DNA of 53,424 nt, taken from Paracoccaceae bacterium (GTDB taxonomy: Bacteria; Pseudomonadota; Alphaproteobacteria; Rhodobacterales; Rhodobacteraceae). The stretch lies in the NCBI GenBank assembly GCA_013214715.1, contig JABSSB010000002.1, positions 1 through 53,424 on the forward strand. The letters are read 5' to 3'. The number at the start of each line of letters is the position of its first letter. The first letter of the stretch is position 1. Under the pieces are notes generated by a model. It saw only the letters and a program-made list of their open reading frames with translations, was not told the DNA's origin and searched no databases. Shown here piece by piece: positions 1 to 10,497 of this stretch. Made by a program: the position numbers and the translations under genes.

Positions 1-494
1 GCAGAGGCGTCCTTGGTCTGATCAACATGGACATGGGTATGACCGTGATCGTGGGAATGGGTGCGCCCGTGGCCATAGGCGCCGCCCTCGGGTGTGAAGG
101 GTTCTTGCACCGGGCGCGTTGCGGCCCCCAAAAGTGTCAGCATGTCCGCGATGACCTTGTCGGGTTGGATCAGCAACCGCCCGGCTTCGATCTGGCAGGG
201 GGTGTGGCGGTTGCCCACATGCCAGGCGATGCGGGTCAGGTCGGGCGCTGTGACCTCAAGCAAGGCTTCGGGCGCCGCCTCAATGGCGATCAGGCGTCCA
301 TCCGCCAGTTCCAGCGCATCGCCATGATCCAGAGAGGTTGTCGATGGCAGATCGACAAGGAGGCTTTGCCCGCTTTGGGTCACCAGAACCTTGCGGCGCA
401 GGAACCGGTCATCATAGCTCAGGCTCAGCCGATCTGTGGTGTGGCGCTGATGCCCGGCCTCAAGGCGCGTCTGGGCGAGGGGCAGATCACTCAT
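1..494 (-). CDS. ureE: Urease accessory protein UreE (3' end beyond window)
   Basis: UreE is the nickel metallochaperone that delivers Ni to the urease active-site assembly complex in the cytoplasm. The visible part is about 164 residues and is open to the window edge, so the C-terminus is missing. It starts MSDLPLAQTR and has the UreE N-terminal beta domain (RFLRRKVL, then DHGDALELADGRLI) followed by the metal-binding domain (WHVGNRHTPCQ). Near the edge it enters a histidine-rich tail (HSHDHGHTHVHVD), typical of His-tailed UreE. The start has an AAGGAG ribosome site six bases upstream. It is the last visible gene of the minus-strand urease operon; ureF and ureG would be expected further left. 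Identification is strong from the tail and operon context. Confidence 0.93.
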   Translation of the reverse strand, partial: MSDLPLAQTRLEAGHQRHTTDRLSLSYDDRFLRRKVLVTQSGQSLLVDLPSTTSLDHGDALELADGRLIAIEAAPEALLEVTAPDLTRIAWHVGNRHTPCQIEAGRLLIQPDKVIADMLTLLGAATRPVQEPFTPEGGAYGHGRTHSHDHGHTHVHVDQTKDAS

Positions 495-599
495 GGCAAG
501 CTCCTTCGGGCCGTCATGCAAAAACACCCCTGCCGCGGGGTGCAGCAGAGGTGTGTGCAAGGTGATTTTGGGGGCCCGGCACAGGCCGGACTTTGTCGA

Positions 600-815
600 T
601 CAGACCCAGCCGCCGAAGACGTGGCCGGCAATCTCTTCGCGCTTCAGCCCACGCTTGGCAAGCTCGGCATCCGACAGCTCGACCAAGGCCTGCGCCTGCT
701 GAAGGCGCGGGTTGGCTTCGGCCATGAAGGCCAGCGTTTCGCCGATTTTGTTCAGCGCGCGGGCAAAGATGTTTTCGGTCTGGCCTGTGCGGGCGTCGTA
801 GCTGATATGGGCCAT
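600..815 (-). CDS. DUF1127-type small protein in urease operon
   Basis: A 71-residue protein starting MAHISYDART, with a GGAG site about ten bases upstream. A start 60 bases further upstream is possible but has no comparable ribosome site. The C-terminal half (LSDAELAKRGLKREEI) matches the DUF1127 (YjiS-like) pattern of a short helical motif with an Arg-rich turn. Some DUF1127 proteins are linked to RNA turnover and to phosphate or carbon metabolism in Alphaproteobacteria, but the role of this one is not known. It lies between ureC and ureE in the same direction, so it is probably co-transcribed with urease. No signal peptide or membrane segment is seen. The DUF1127 call is by eye. Confidence 0.75.
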   Translation of the reverse strand: MAHISYDARTGQTENIFARALNKIGETLAFMAEANPRLQQAQALVELSDAELAKRGLKREEIAGHVFGGWV

Positions 816-942
816 GGGGCTCTCCAATCCGGTCATCATCCGTCTTGGCCCCAATGTATTGTGCAGATGCAGCATGAGTTAGCCCCCGGCTGGAATAGCC
901 GGTCTGCGTGTCATGCAATGCTGCCCTTGGGTCCCGCATGGC

Positions 943-2703
<1,761 letters not shown>

Positions 2704-2724
2704 GAGGCTCTCCGGGGGCGTCGA

Positions 2725-3093
2725 TCAATAGGGTTCGGCATAGGCACGGATTTCCTCCGTGCGCGCGTTTGTCAGGCGAGTGAGGCAGTCGGCGTGCATC
2801 ATCGGTTGGATTGAGCCGCCCTCATATTTGGCGGCCACGGCCGAGCAATGGGCGTCGCGATAGCTCAGCCAGGCGCGTTGAGCGGTCAGCAGAGCTTGGC
2901 CGGACGGCGCGTTTCGCCCGCCAAGCCAATCATTCATGGCCAGTTGATAGGTGGCGTTGAGGTCAGCATCCGCGGCCTGATAGGCCAGCCCGGCGCAGTG
3001 GGTCATATCGGCCTGTGTTTGAGGCGCGCTGCAATCTACCGCCTGCGCGGCGGCTGGTCCTGTGCAAAGGATGAACGCAGCGGCCAGCCTCAT
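2725..3093 (-). CDS. LprI-like (DUF1311) secreted protein between ureB and ureC
   Basis: A 122-residue protein with a signal peptide (MRLAAAFILCTGPAAAQA) and a DUF1311/LprI-type domain: a DCSAP.TQADM..C..L motif near the mature N-terminus, the A.DADLNATYQLAM helix, then AQRAWLSYRDAHC and a final conserved Cys. LprI-type proteins are periplasmic or lipoprotein lysozyme inhibitors in some bacteria, but most DUF1311 members are uncharacterised. The start lies two bases beyond the ureB stop, so the gene is co-transcribed and probably coupled. It interrupts the ureB-ureC pair. A periplasmic protein within a cytoplasmic enzyme operon is odd, and its relation to urease is unknown. Confidence 0.85.
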   Translation of the reverse strand: MRLAAAFILCTGPAAAQAVDCSAPQTQADMTHCAGLAYQAADADLNATYQLAMNDWLGGRNAPSGQALLTAQRAWLSYRDAHCSAVAAKYEGGSIQPMMHADCLTRLTNARTEEIRAYAEPY

Positions 3094-3094
3094 C

Positions 3095-3400
3095 TCACAA
3101 ATCTCCCATGACCTGCTGGTTGAAGCCAAAAATTCGGCGGGCGCCGCTGATTTCGATCAGATGCACATCGCGTTCCTGGCCGGGTTCGAACCGCACGGCG
3201 GTGCCCGCGGCAATGTCCAGCCGCCGCCCGCGCGCAGCATCGCGGTCGAACTCAAGCGCGCTGTTGGCTTCGGCAAAATGATAATGGCTGCCAACCTGCA
3301 CCGGGCGGTCGCCAGTATTGGCCACGCGCAGGGTGATGGCGTCGCGCCCGTCATTCAGGGTCAGCTGGCCGGGGGCGGGGAAGAGTTCACCTGGGATCAT
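3095..3400 (-). CDS. ureB: Urease subunit beta UreB
   Basis: Structural beta subunit of urease, 101 residues, matching the stand-alone bacterial UreB length. It contains MIPGELFPAPG at the start, RPVQVGSHYHF (the conserved SHYHF region), the Arg-Gly-Arg-Arg-Leu-Asp-Ile strand and the GTAVRFEPG motif, and ends near RRIFGFN. Two adjacent ATG codons are possible; the second (base 3400) is six bases from the AAGGAG site and fits better than the first, which is only three bases away. It lies 13 bases downstream of ureA and one base upstream of the LprI-like gene. Confidence 0.97.
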   Translation of the reverse strand: MIPGELFPAPGQLTLNDGRDAITLRVANTGDRPVQVGSHYHFAEANSALEFDRDAARGRRLDIAAGTAVRFEPGQERDVHLIEISGARRIFGFNQQVMGDL

Positions 3401-3413
3401 CATGCGCTCCTTC

Positions 3414-3716
3414 TCAGCGGATCGGGTTGTGGACGGTCACCAGCTTGGTGCCGTCGGGAAAGGTGGCCTCGACCTGAACCTCGTGGATCATCTCGGCCAC
3501 GCCCTCCATGCATTGATCGCGGGTGATGACCTGCGCGCCCGCCATCATCATTTCGGCCACAGATTTGCCGTCCCGCGCGCCTTCGACCACGGCATCGGTG
3601 ATCAGGGCGATGGCTTCGGGATGGTTCAGCTTGACGCCGCGCGCCAGACGGCGGCGGGCCACGTCGGCGGCCATGGCCACCATCAGCTTGTCTTTTTCTC
3701 TTGGGGTCAGGTTCAT
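3414..3716 (-). CDS. ureA: Urease subunit gamma UreA
   Basis: Structural gamma subunit of urease, exactly 100 residues as in most bacterial UreA proteins. Diagnostic segments are MNLTPREKDKL at the start, the ARRRLARGVKLNHPEA helix, the DAVVEGARDG.SVAEMM segment, and the C-terminal TFPDGTKLVTVHNPI. It follows the ureD stop by four bases and precedes ureB, so translation of the operon is tightly linked. Nothing is missing. Confidence 0.98.
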   Translation of the reverse strand: MNLTPREKDKLMVAMAADVARRRLARGVKLNHPEAIALITDAVVEGARDGKSVAEMMMAGAQVITRDQCMEGVAEMIHEVQVEATFPDGTKLVTVHNPIR

Positions 3717-3720
3717 CGGG

Positions 3721-4569
3721 TCACAACATCCAGGGTCTGGGAAGATCGGTTTCGGTCAGGGTTTCCAACAATGGGATCAGCAGTTTGCGCAGCTCATAGC
3801 CGGAGCGGGCGAGAATACGACAGCTGATCAGATCGGGGCGGATCAGGCTGGCGCCACCGCGCGCAGGGCCTGCCGCAGGCAGGCGGGCGCGCAGGATGGG
3901 CAGCATGGCGTCCGCCCTTGGGCTGGCAAGGATCACTGTGGCGGCGGCGCGGTGTCCGGCCAGAGTGGCGCTGTGATCGGCCCGCACCAGATCCGCCGAC
4001 AGCCTTGTGCGGTCTGCATAAAGCAGCGCGCCATCGCGGTGAATGTCGATCCGTTCGACAAAGCTCAGCTGCGCCAGATCTTCGCCCATCGCCGCCCGGC
4101 CAAGCACCAGAGGTTCCACAATCAGCGCCTCGGCATCGGGGGCCATTGTCACGCTCAGTCGCCGCGACAGCGCGGAGCCGTCAAACAGGATGGTTTCCTG
4201 CGGCAACCAGAACAGCCGCGCCCCGGCACCAATATCCAGCCGCGTCTGCACCCGCCCGACCTCTCCCGGCTGCGCGCGATAGGCGCGTTCGGCGGCTTGT
4301 GTTGTCAGACGCAGCGTGGCGCCGGTGTCCACTTGGGCCGAGATATCAAAGCGGTCGCCGCCGGTCACGCCACCGGCGGAATTCAGAATCACCGCAGTCA
4401 TGCCCTCATGGCTGCGCGGAAACAGCAATTTGGTCGACCCGCTTTGTTCCAGATCGCGCAGCACGGTCAGCTTGCCACGCAGCCCGGCGCGGACGCGGCC
4501 TGTGCCTCTGGCGCGGGGCTGGGCGGGCAAGGCGCGGGCCGTTGCGTCGCGAATGGGTGCAATCTGCAC
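3721..4569 (-). CDS. ureD: Urease accessory protein UreD (UreH)
   Basis: UreD binds apo-urease and is the scaffold for UreF and UreG during nickel insertion. The protein is 282 residues, in the usual range. Motifs include LFPRSHEGMTAVILNSAGGV (the conserved N-S-A-G-G-V-T-G-G-D core), LTTQAAERAYR, a WLPQETILFD segment and the RIDIHRDGALLYADR strand. The first codon is GTG, preceded by AGGAGGG at good spacing; no better upstream start is in frame. It is the first gene of the minus-strand urease operon, so the operon promoter should lie in the gap at 4570-4864. Confidence 0.95.
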   Translation of the reverse strand: MQIAPIRDATARALPAQPRARGTGRVRAGLRGKLTVLRDLEQSGSTKLLFPRSHEGMTAVILNSAGGVTGGDRFDISAQVDTGATLRLTTQAAERAYRAQPGEVGRVQTRLDIGAGARLFWLPQETILFDGSALSRRLSVTMAPDAEALIVEPLVLGRAAMGEDLAQLSFVERIDIHRDGALLYADRTRLSADLVRADHSATLAGHRAAATVILASPRADAMLPILRARLPAAGPARGGASLIRPDLISCRILARSGYELRKLLIPLLETLTETDLPRPWML

Positions 4570-4864
4570 GCTGTGGCCCTCCTCTTCTTGTCTGCCTTCG
4601 TGATCAACCGACCGGAGTGACTCTGCACAGGCAGGACCTTGGCGGCAAGTTCGCGGCGCGTCGGAATGATGAAATCATGGGCGCTTTGGTGCTGGCTGGT
4701 CAAGTTTTGGGCGATGTCTGCGGCGTATTGCGACGGGAACTGACGCAAGGTCGCGCGGGCAAAAGCCTCGCCATGATTGCGACAAGCCCGATCAGGGGGC
4801 TAGTCTTTGCGCGGGAGACAGCGCCGCAGCGCGCTGCAGGACATTTTTTGGGGGAAGATGCCGG
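4570..4864. promoter_or_regulatory. Divergent intergenic region, ureD / acyl-CoA operon
   Basis: A 295-base gap between two divergently transcribed operons, which must carry the promoters of both the urease operon (minus) and the acyl-CoA operon (plus). I see no convincing -35/-10 pair, palindromic operator or small gene. The plus-strand end has a purine-rich GGGGGAAG before the hydratase/dehydrogenase start, and the minus side has AGGAGGG before ureD. Confidence 0.5.
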
Positions 4865-6952
4865 ATGGCGGATGCGATGCTTTACACGCTTGAGGGCGAT
4901 ATTGCCGTTCTCGGAGCGCAAAACCCGCCGGTCAATGCGTTGGGTCTGGCGGTGCGGCAGGGGCTGATGGAGGGCATCGCCCGCGCCGAAGCTGATGGGG
5001 CCAAGGCTTTGGTCATTTACGGCACCGGGCGCACCTATTTCGCGGGCGCAGATATTCGCGAGTTTGGCAAACCTCCGATGGATCCCTACTTGCCCGATGT
5101 CTGCCTGCGGCTTGAGGCCTCGCCCCTGATCATTGTCTCGGCCATGCATGGCACGGCGCTGGGCGGCGGGCTCGAAGTGGCTTTGTCAACGCATTACCGT
5201 ATTGCGGTGCCTTCGGCCCGGATGGGTCTGCCCGAGGTGCATCTGGGCCTGATCCCCGGCGCGGGCGGCACGGTGCGCCTGCCGCGTGTTGCGGGGGTGA
5301 TGGCGGCGCTGGATATGGTCACGTCGGGCCGTCATGTCCCGGCTGCCGAGGCGTTGGACATGGGCGTGATCGACCGCATCGCCGATGGCGACCCGCGCGA
5401 GATCGGCATCGCCTATGCGCGCGACCTGATCGACAGCGGCGCCGCCCCGCGACCTGTCAGTGAACTGCCCGCGCCAGAGGGTATCGATTTTGACGCCGCC
5501 TATGCCGCGGCGCTGGCCAAGGGGCGGGGGCAGCTATCGCCCGCCTATGGTGTGCGCGCGGTGCAGGGCGCCTGCGAATTGCCCTTCCTCGATGCGCTCA
5601 AACGCGAGCGGGCGCTGTTTTCGGAGCTGATGGAGACCGATCAACGCAAGGGTATGATCCACGCGTTCTTCTCGGAGCGCGCGGTGAGCAAGCTGCCGGA
5701 ACTGGAGGGCGTCGCGCCGCGTGATGTGCAGGCATTGGGCGTGATTGGCGGTGGCACGATGGGCGCGGGGATCGCAACCGCGGCGCTTTTGTCGGGACTG
5801 TCTGTGGTGATGCTGGAAATGTCGCCCGAGGCGGCGCAGGCCGCCAAGGATCGCATCGCCGGAAACCTGCAAGGCGCGTTGAAGCGGGGCAAGATCGATC
5901 AGGCGGGCTTTGAACACCTGACCGAAAAGGCGCTGACGCTGGCCACCGAGTATGACGCGCTGGCCGGGGCCGATCTGATCATCGAGGCTGTGTTCGAAGA
6001 GATGGCGGTCAAGAAAGAGGTGTTCCGCAAGCTCGACGCCGTGGCGAAACCCGGCGCGGTTCTGGCCTCCAACACCTCCTATCTGGATATTGACGAGATT
6101 GCGTCCGTCACCTCCCGCCCGGCGGATGTGCTGGGGCTGCATTTCTTTTCGCCGGCCCATGTCATGAAATTGCTCGAGGTTGTTGTCGGTGAGGCCACTG
6201 CGCCCGAGGTCGCCGCCACCGGCTTTGCGCTGGGCAAGCGGTTGAAAAAGATTGCCGTGCGGTCGGGCGTGTGTGACGGGTTCATCGGCAACCGTATCCT
6301 GTCGACCTATCGCACGGCGGCGGATCACATGGTTCTGGATGGGGCGAGCCCCTATCAGATTGACAAGGTGATGACCGATTTCGGCTTTGCCATGGGGCCC
6401 TTTGCGGTGGCTGATCTGGCGGGGCTGGACATTGGCTGGGCCGTGCGCAAGCGCAAACGCGCCGAGGGCCTGCCTGAAGGCGCACGTGACAGCACCTATG
6501 TCGACAAGCTCTGTGAAGACGGCCATTTTGGCCAGAAAACCGGCACCGGCTTTTACATCTATGAGGCTGGTAAGCGGGCGGGCGTGCCGAACCCTCAGGT
6601 CGATGACCTGATCGCCGCTGAGCGGGCCGAGCAGGGCATCACCCCGCAGGATTTCAGCGATGACGATATCCTGCGCCGTTACATGGCCGCGATGGTGAAC
6701 GAGGCCGCAAAGGTCGTCGGCGAAGGCATCGCGCGGCGCCCACTGGACGTGGATATGGTGCTGCTCTTTGGCTATGGCTTCCCGCGCTTCAATGGCGGGC
6801 CGCTGAAATGGGCCGATATGGTCGGGCTTGAAGGCCTGCTGTCCGATATCAAGGCCTATGCCGAAACCGACCCGCATTTCTGGACCCCCGCCCCGCTGCT
6901 CGAGCAGTTGGTGGCCGAGGGCCGCACATTTGATGATCTGAACAAGGGGTAA
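4865..6952 (+). CDS. Bifunctional enoyl-CoA hydratase / 3-hydroxyacyl-CoA dehydrogenase
   Basis: A 695-residue fusion carrying out the hydration and NAD-dependent oxidation steps of beta-oxidation. Residues 1-190 are an enoyl-CoA hydratase (crotonase) domain with both catalytic glutamates in place: TALGGGLEVAL and GLPEVHLGLIPGAGG. From about 290 comes the Rossmann domain of the dehydrogenase (GVIGGGTMGAGIATAALL) with the catalytic His in LGLHFFSPAHVMKLLEVV. The C-terminal helical domain appears twice, at about 470-570 and 605-690. Architecture and length match FadJ/FadB-type proteins and PimF of the pimeloyl-CoA operon. It opens a run of six same-direction genes with tiny gaps. The start at 4865 follows a GGGGGAAG tract. 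Substrate specificity cannot be read from sequence. Confidence 0.93.
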   Translation: MADAMLYTLEGDIAVLGAQNPPVNALGLAVRQGLMEGIARAEADGAKALVIYGTGRTYFAGADIREFGKPPMDPYLPDVCLRLEASPLIIVSAMHGTALGGGLEVALSTHYRIAVPSARMGLPEVHLGLIPGAGGTVRLPRVAGVMAALDMVTSGRHVPAAEALDMGVIDRIADGDPREIGIAYARDLIDSGAAPRPVSELPAPEGIDFDAAYAAALAKGRGQLSPAYGVRAVQGACELPFLDALKRERALFSELMETDQRKGMIHAFFSERAVSKLPELEGVAPRDVQALGVIGGGTMGAGIATAALLSGLSVVMLEMSPEAAQAAKDRIAGNLQGALKRGKIDQAGFEHLTEKALTLATEYDALAGADLIIEAVFEEMAVKKEVFRKLDAVAKPGAVLASNTSYLDIDEIASVTSRPADVLGLHFFSPAHVMKLLEVVVGEATAPEVAATGFALGKRLKKIAVRSGVCDGFIGNRILSTYRTAADHMVLDGASPYQIDKVMTDFGFAMGPFAVADLAGLDIGWAVRKRKRAEGLPEGARDSTYVDKLCEDGHFGQKTGTGFYIYEAGKRAGVPNPQVDDLIAAERAEQGITPQDFSDDDILRRYMAAMVNEAAKVVGEGIARRPLDVDMVLLFGYGFPRFNGGPLKWADMVGLEGLLSDIKAYAETDPHFWTPAPLLEQLVAEGRTFDDLNKG

Positions 6953-6956
6953 TGAG

Positions 6957-8144
6957 ATGGACCTGAGCTATTCCGCCGAAGAACAGGCCTTCCGCGAGGA
7001 AGTGCGCGAGTTTCTGGCCAAGGACCTGCCCAAGGAGCTTTCGGACAAGGTCAAAAACCGGTCCGACATGGGTAAAGAGGATTTCGACCGCTGGCACGCG
7101 ATCTTGAATGCGCGCGGCTGGCTGGCCCCGAACTGGCCGCGCGAATTTGGCGGCTGTGAATGGAACGCGGTGCAGCGCCACATTTTTGAAGAAGAATGCG
7201 CCTATGCCAACGCGCCGCGTGTTGTGCCCTTTGGTCTGACAATGCTGGGGCCGGTCTTGCAGAAATTCGGCTCCAAAGAGCAGCAGGAGCGGTTCCTGCC
7301 GCGGATCCTGTCGGGCGAAGACTGGTGGTGTCAGGGCTATTCCGAACCGGGCGCGGGCTCGGACCTGGCCTCGCTGAAAACCAAGGCCGAACGCGACGGC
7401 GACCATTATATCGTGAACGGGCAAAAGACCTGGACCACGCTGGGCCAGTTCGCCAACTGGATTTTCTGTCTTGTGCGCACCGACCCGAATGTGAAGCAGC
7501 AGGAGGGGATTTCCTTTCTGCTGATCGACATGAACACGCCGGGCATCGAAGTGCGCCCGATCATCCTGCTTGATGGCACGCATGAGGTGAACGAGGTCTG
7601 GTTTACTGATGTGCGCGTGCCGGTCGAAAACCTTGTGGGCGAGGAAAACAAGGGCTGGACCTATGCCAAATACCTGCTGACGCATGAGCGCACCAATATC
7701 GCGGGCGTGGGCTTTTCGCTGGCCGGTCTGGATGCGGTAAAGCGCATGGCACGGTCCGAGATGGCAGGCGGGCGCCCGCTGATCGAAAACCCGCAATTCG
7801 CCGCGCGACTGGCTCAGGTGGAATGTGATCTGATGGCGATGGCGACCACCAACCTGCGTATCATATCGAAGGCCGCTGTGGGGCAGGCGCCGGGGGTCGA
7901 AGCCTCGATGCTGAAAATCAAGGGCACCGACATCCGGCAGGAAATCAACGATCTGGCCCGCCGAGCAGCCGGGCCTTATGCGATGCCGTTTGCCTCCGAG
8001 GCCGTGGGCGACAATGACCCGCTGGGTGTCGAAGGCGCAGCCAAATCCGCGCCCGCCTATTTCAACAATCGCAAACTCTCGATCTTCGGCGGCTCGAACG
8101 AGGTGCAGCGCGGGATCATCGCCAAAGTGAAGATGCAGGGGTAA
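6957..8144 (+). CDS. Acyl-CoA dehydrogenase, large-subunit (PimC-like)
   Basis: A 395-residue FAD-dependent acyl-CoA dehydrogenase. It has the N-terminal helical domain (YSAEEQAFREEVREFL), the substrate/FAD middle region (QGYSEPGAGSDLASLKTKA, VNGQKTWTTLGQFANW) and the C-terminal four-helix domain with IFGGSNEVQRG. In the last motif a Gly stands where many short/medium-chain enzymes have the catalytic Glu of YEGT. The alternative helix-G position carries LLTHERTNI, so the base could be there. It resembles PimC-type large subunits of heteromeric dehydrogenases, and the next gene would be its small partner. It starts four bases after the upstream stop. The dicarboxylate or branched substrate implied by the pim name is inference. 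Confidence 0.9.
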   Translation: MDLSYSAEEQAFREEVREFLAKDLPKELSDKVKNRSDMGKEDFDRWHAILNARGWLAPNWPREFGGCEWNAVQRHIFEEECAYANAPRVVPFGLTMLGPVLQKFGSKEQQERFLPRILSGEDWWCQGYSEPGAGSDLASLKTKAERDGDHYIVNGQKTWTTLGQFANWIFCLVRTDPNVKQQEGISFLLIDMNTPGIEVRPIILLDGTHEVNEVWFTDVRVPVENLVGEENKGWTYAKYLLTHERTNIAGVGFSLAGLDAVKRMARSEMAGGRPLIENPQFAARLAQVECDLMAMATTNLRIISKAAVGQAPGVEASMLKIKGTDIRQEINDLARRAAGPYAMPFASEAVGDNDPLGVEGAAKSAPAYFNNRKLSIFGGSNEVQRGIIAKVKMQG

Positions 8145-8148
8145 GGCC

Positions 8149-9282
8149 ATGAATTTCGACCTGACCGAAGAACGGCAGATGTTGCAGGACAGCCTGCGGC
8201 GGTTTCTGCGCGACAAATACGACACCGCCACGCGCAATGCGATTTTGGACAGCGACACCGGGTTCAGTGCGGAAATCTGGGCCGAACTCGCGGAGCTGGG
8301 CGTGATTGGGGCGCTCTTCTCGGAAGAAGATGGCGGCTTTGGCGGTGCCGGCTTTGATCTGGCCGTTGTGTTCGAAGAACTGGGCCGCGCAGGCGTGGTG
8401 GAGCCGATGCTGGACAGCGCGGTTCTGGGCGGCGGGCTGATCGCGGCTTTGGGCGATGACACGCAGCGCGGTCTGATCGACGAGATGATTGCAGGCAGCC
8501 TGCATTTGGCGCTGGCGCATGGCGAACCCAGCAGCCGTTATGACCTCAGCCGAGTGGCGACCACGGCCACGGAAAATGGCGACACGATCACGCTGTCGGG
8601 GCGCAAGGCGGTTGTCGTGAATGCCGAAGCGGCGGACATGCTGATCATCTCTGCGCGCGAAAGCGGGGATGTGGCGGATGAAGATGGGATTTCGCTGTTT
8701 CTCGTGCCCACGGATTTTGCCGGGTTGTCGATGCGCGGCTATCCGATGATCGCCGGGGGGCGGGCCGCTGAGATTGTGCTGGATGATCTCACGATCCCGG
8801 CCTCTTTCCGGTTAGGGCCTGCGGGGCAGGCTTGGTCTGCGCTGGCCGCGCGGGTCGCTGCGGCCGAGGTGGCGATTGCCGCCGAGACGCTGGGCGCGAT
8901 GGAAACGGCGACGGAACTGACGCGTGGCTATCTGATGACCCGCAAGCAGTTCGGGCGGCCGATTGGCACGTTTCAGGCGCTGGCCTTCCGCTTTGCAGAT
9001 ATGCTGACCGAGCTGGAACAGGCACGCTCTGCCGTGATCAATGCAGCCGGGCATCTGCAGGCTGACGCCCGCATCCGCGACATGCAGATCGCCGCCGCAC
9101 GCAATCTGCTGGGCCGGGTGGCGCGTCAGATTTCCGAGGAATCGATCCAGATGCATGGTGGCATCGCGATGACGCAGGAATATGAACTCGCTCATATCGC
9201 CAAGCGTATCACGATGGCCGATCACCGTTTTGGCGATACCGACACGCAGTTGGAGCGGTTCATTGCCCTCTCTGCGGCCTGA
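8149..9282 (+). CDS. Acyl-CoA dehydrogenase, small-subunit (PimD-like)
   Basis: A 377-residue acyl-CoA dehydrogenase paralogue with N-terminal FDLTEERQMLQDSLRRFLR, a short middle domain, the TRKQFGRPIGTFQALAFRFADM helix, and C-terminal EESIQMHGGIAMTQEYELAH. The middle domain is less conserved than in the first gene, as expected if the pair forms a heteromer like PimC-PimD. It begins four bases after the large subunit, and its last 20 bases overlap the probable TTG start of the next gene, which suggests translational coupling. No signal peptide; a cytoplasmic flavoprotein. Confidence 0.88.
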   Translation: MNFDLTEERQMLQDSLRRFLRDKYDTATRNAILDSDTGFSAEIWAELAELGVIGALFSEEDGGFGGAGFDLAVVFEELGRAGVVEPMLDSAVLGGGLIAALGDDTQRGLIDEMIAGSLHLALAHGEPSSRYDLSRVATTATENGDTITLSGRKAVVVNAEAADMLIISARESGDVADEDGISLFLVPTDFAGLSMRGYPMIAGGRAAEIVLDDLTIPASFRLGPAGQAWSALAARVAAAEVAIAAETLGAMETATELTRGYLMTRKQFGRPIGTFQALAFRFADMLTELEQARSAVINAAGHLQADARIRDMQIAAARNLLGRVARQISEESIQMHGGIAMTQEYELAHIAKRITMADHRFGDTDTQLERFIALSAA

Positions 9283-9685
9283 AAATGGGATCATTGCGGG
9301 CCAGACCGGTGCGCAGCGTCTGATTGGCTACAAGATCGATGTTGGCCAGCCCGACCGCCGCGCTCGTGCGGTGCTGGAGGTCGGGCCGGATCATGCCAAC
9401 CGCATCGGCGCGCTGCATGGCGGGATCATCGCGATGCTTCTGGATGCGGCGATGGGCTTTACCGCGTCGCTCTATTTCGGCGAAGGTGAACCTGAGGTGC
9501 CGCTGGTCACCGTGTCGATGACCACCAATTTCGTGTCGATCGCCAAGATCGGCAGCACGGTCACGGCGACGGGGCTTGTGGCGGGGGGCGGTCGCTCCAT
9601 CGCGCAGGTCACAGGGGAACTGGTGGATGATGGCGGCGCGGTGATTGCCACGGCCACGGGGGTGTTCCGGCGCATCAAAGGGTAG
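9263..9685 (+). CDS. PaaI-type hotdog thioesterase
   Basis: A hotdog-fold acyl-CoA thioesterase of the PaaI/YbgC-like class. The core motif HANRIGALHGGIIAMLLDAAMG (positions about 40-61) contains the conserved HGG turn and following Asp helix, and the later strand VSMTTNFVSIAKIGSTV is also typical. I place the start at TTG 9263 because a GGAG lies seven bases upstream and the resulting 140 residues match the family length. An upstream in-frame ATG would add 27 residues encoded inside the dehydrogenase gene. It probably releases CoA from dead-end or toxic acyl-CoAs made by the pathway. Confidence 0.85.
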   Translation: MPSLRPENGIIAGQTGAQRLIGYKIDVGQPDRRARAVLEVGPDHANRIGALHGGIIAMLLDAAMGFTASLYFGEGEPEVPLVTVSMTTNFVSIAKIGSTVTATGLVAGGGRSIAQVTGELVDDGGAVIATATGVFRRIKG

Positions 9686-9714
9686 ACCCGACAGCTTTGG
9701 GAGGGGCGGACGGC

Positions 9715-10497
9715 ATGACATTGGCACGGATCGAAGATCGCGGGGATCACATCGCGATCATCAACAGGAACGCCGCCAAACGCGGTGCCTTGTCGGTTGA
9801 ATATTACGAGGCGGTGATGGCCGGGTTCAAAGCCGCGCAGGAGCGGCGGATCCGCGCGGTTCTGCTCACATCCGAAGGCGGGTTTTTCTGCGCGGGCGGC
9901 GATTTGACCGTGCTGATCGAACGCCACAAACTGCCCGAGGATGAGCGGCATCAAAAGATCGACGCGCTGCATGACATGATCCGTGCCATCCGCGCCAGCC
10001 CGGTGCCGGTGGTCTGCGCCATTGAAGGCGGTGCGGCAGGCGCGGGGCTGTCGATTGCGCTGGCCTGCGATCTGATCGTCGCCGCCGAAGATGCCAAATT
10101 CACCGCGGCTTATGTTAAAGCGGGTTTGGTGCCAGATGGCGGTCTGACCTCGGCCCTTGCGCGCGCGGTGCCGCGGCAGATGGCGATGGAGATGTGTCTG
10201 CTGGGCCGGTCCTTGCCGGTCACGCGCTTTGCCGAGGCCGGGGTGGTGACGGCGTTGACAGCACCCGGCGCGGCCGATCAGGCGGCAGCTGACCTGGTTG
10301 CGCGCCTGACGGCTGGTCCGCGTGATGCACAGGGCGTGATCCGGACTTTGGTGGCCGACGCCTATGAGCTGTCCGAGGAAGATCAACTGGCCGCCGAACA
10401 GATCGGCATGGCCCGGGCGCAAGGTGGGGCCGAGGCGGCGGAAGGCATTGCCGCGTTTCTTGAAAAACGTCCGCCCCGGTTTGGCGATCTGCCATGA
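9715..10497 (+). CDS. Enoyl-CoA hydratase/isomerase family protein
   Basis: A 260-residue crotonase-fold protein. The oxyanion-hole segments are present (GGFFCAGGDLTVL and GGAAGAGLSIALACDL), but the two hydratase glutamates are not at their usual places: the first motif has Ser-Ile-Ala-Leu and the second reads AGLVPDGG with Asp. This pattern is closer to PaaG/enoyl-CoA isomerases than to true hydratases, so an isomerase role is more likely. The start at 9715 is ten bases after GGGAGG; a TTG 18 bases upstream is possible. The stop overlaps the next start as ATGA. Confidence 0.85.
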   Translation: MTLARIEDRGDHIAIINRNAAKRGALSVEYYEAVMAGFKAAQERRIRAVLLTSEGGFFCAGGDLTVLIERHKLPEDERHQKIDALHDMIRAIRASPVPVVCAIEGGAAGAGLSIALACDLIVAAEDAKFTAAYVKAGLVPDGGLTSALARAVPRQMAMEMCLLGRSLPVTRFAEAGVVTALTAPGAADQAAADLVARLTAGPRDAQGVIRTLVADAYELSEEDQLAAEQIGMARAQGGAEAAEGIAAFLEKRPPRFGDLP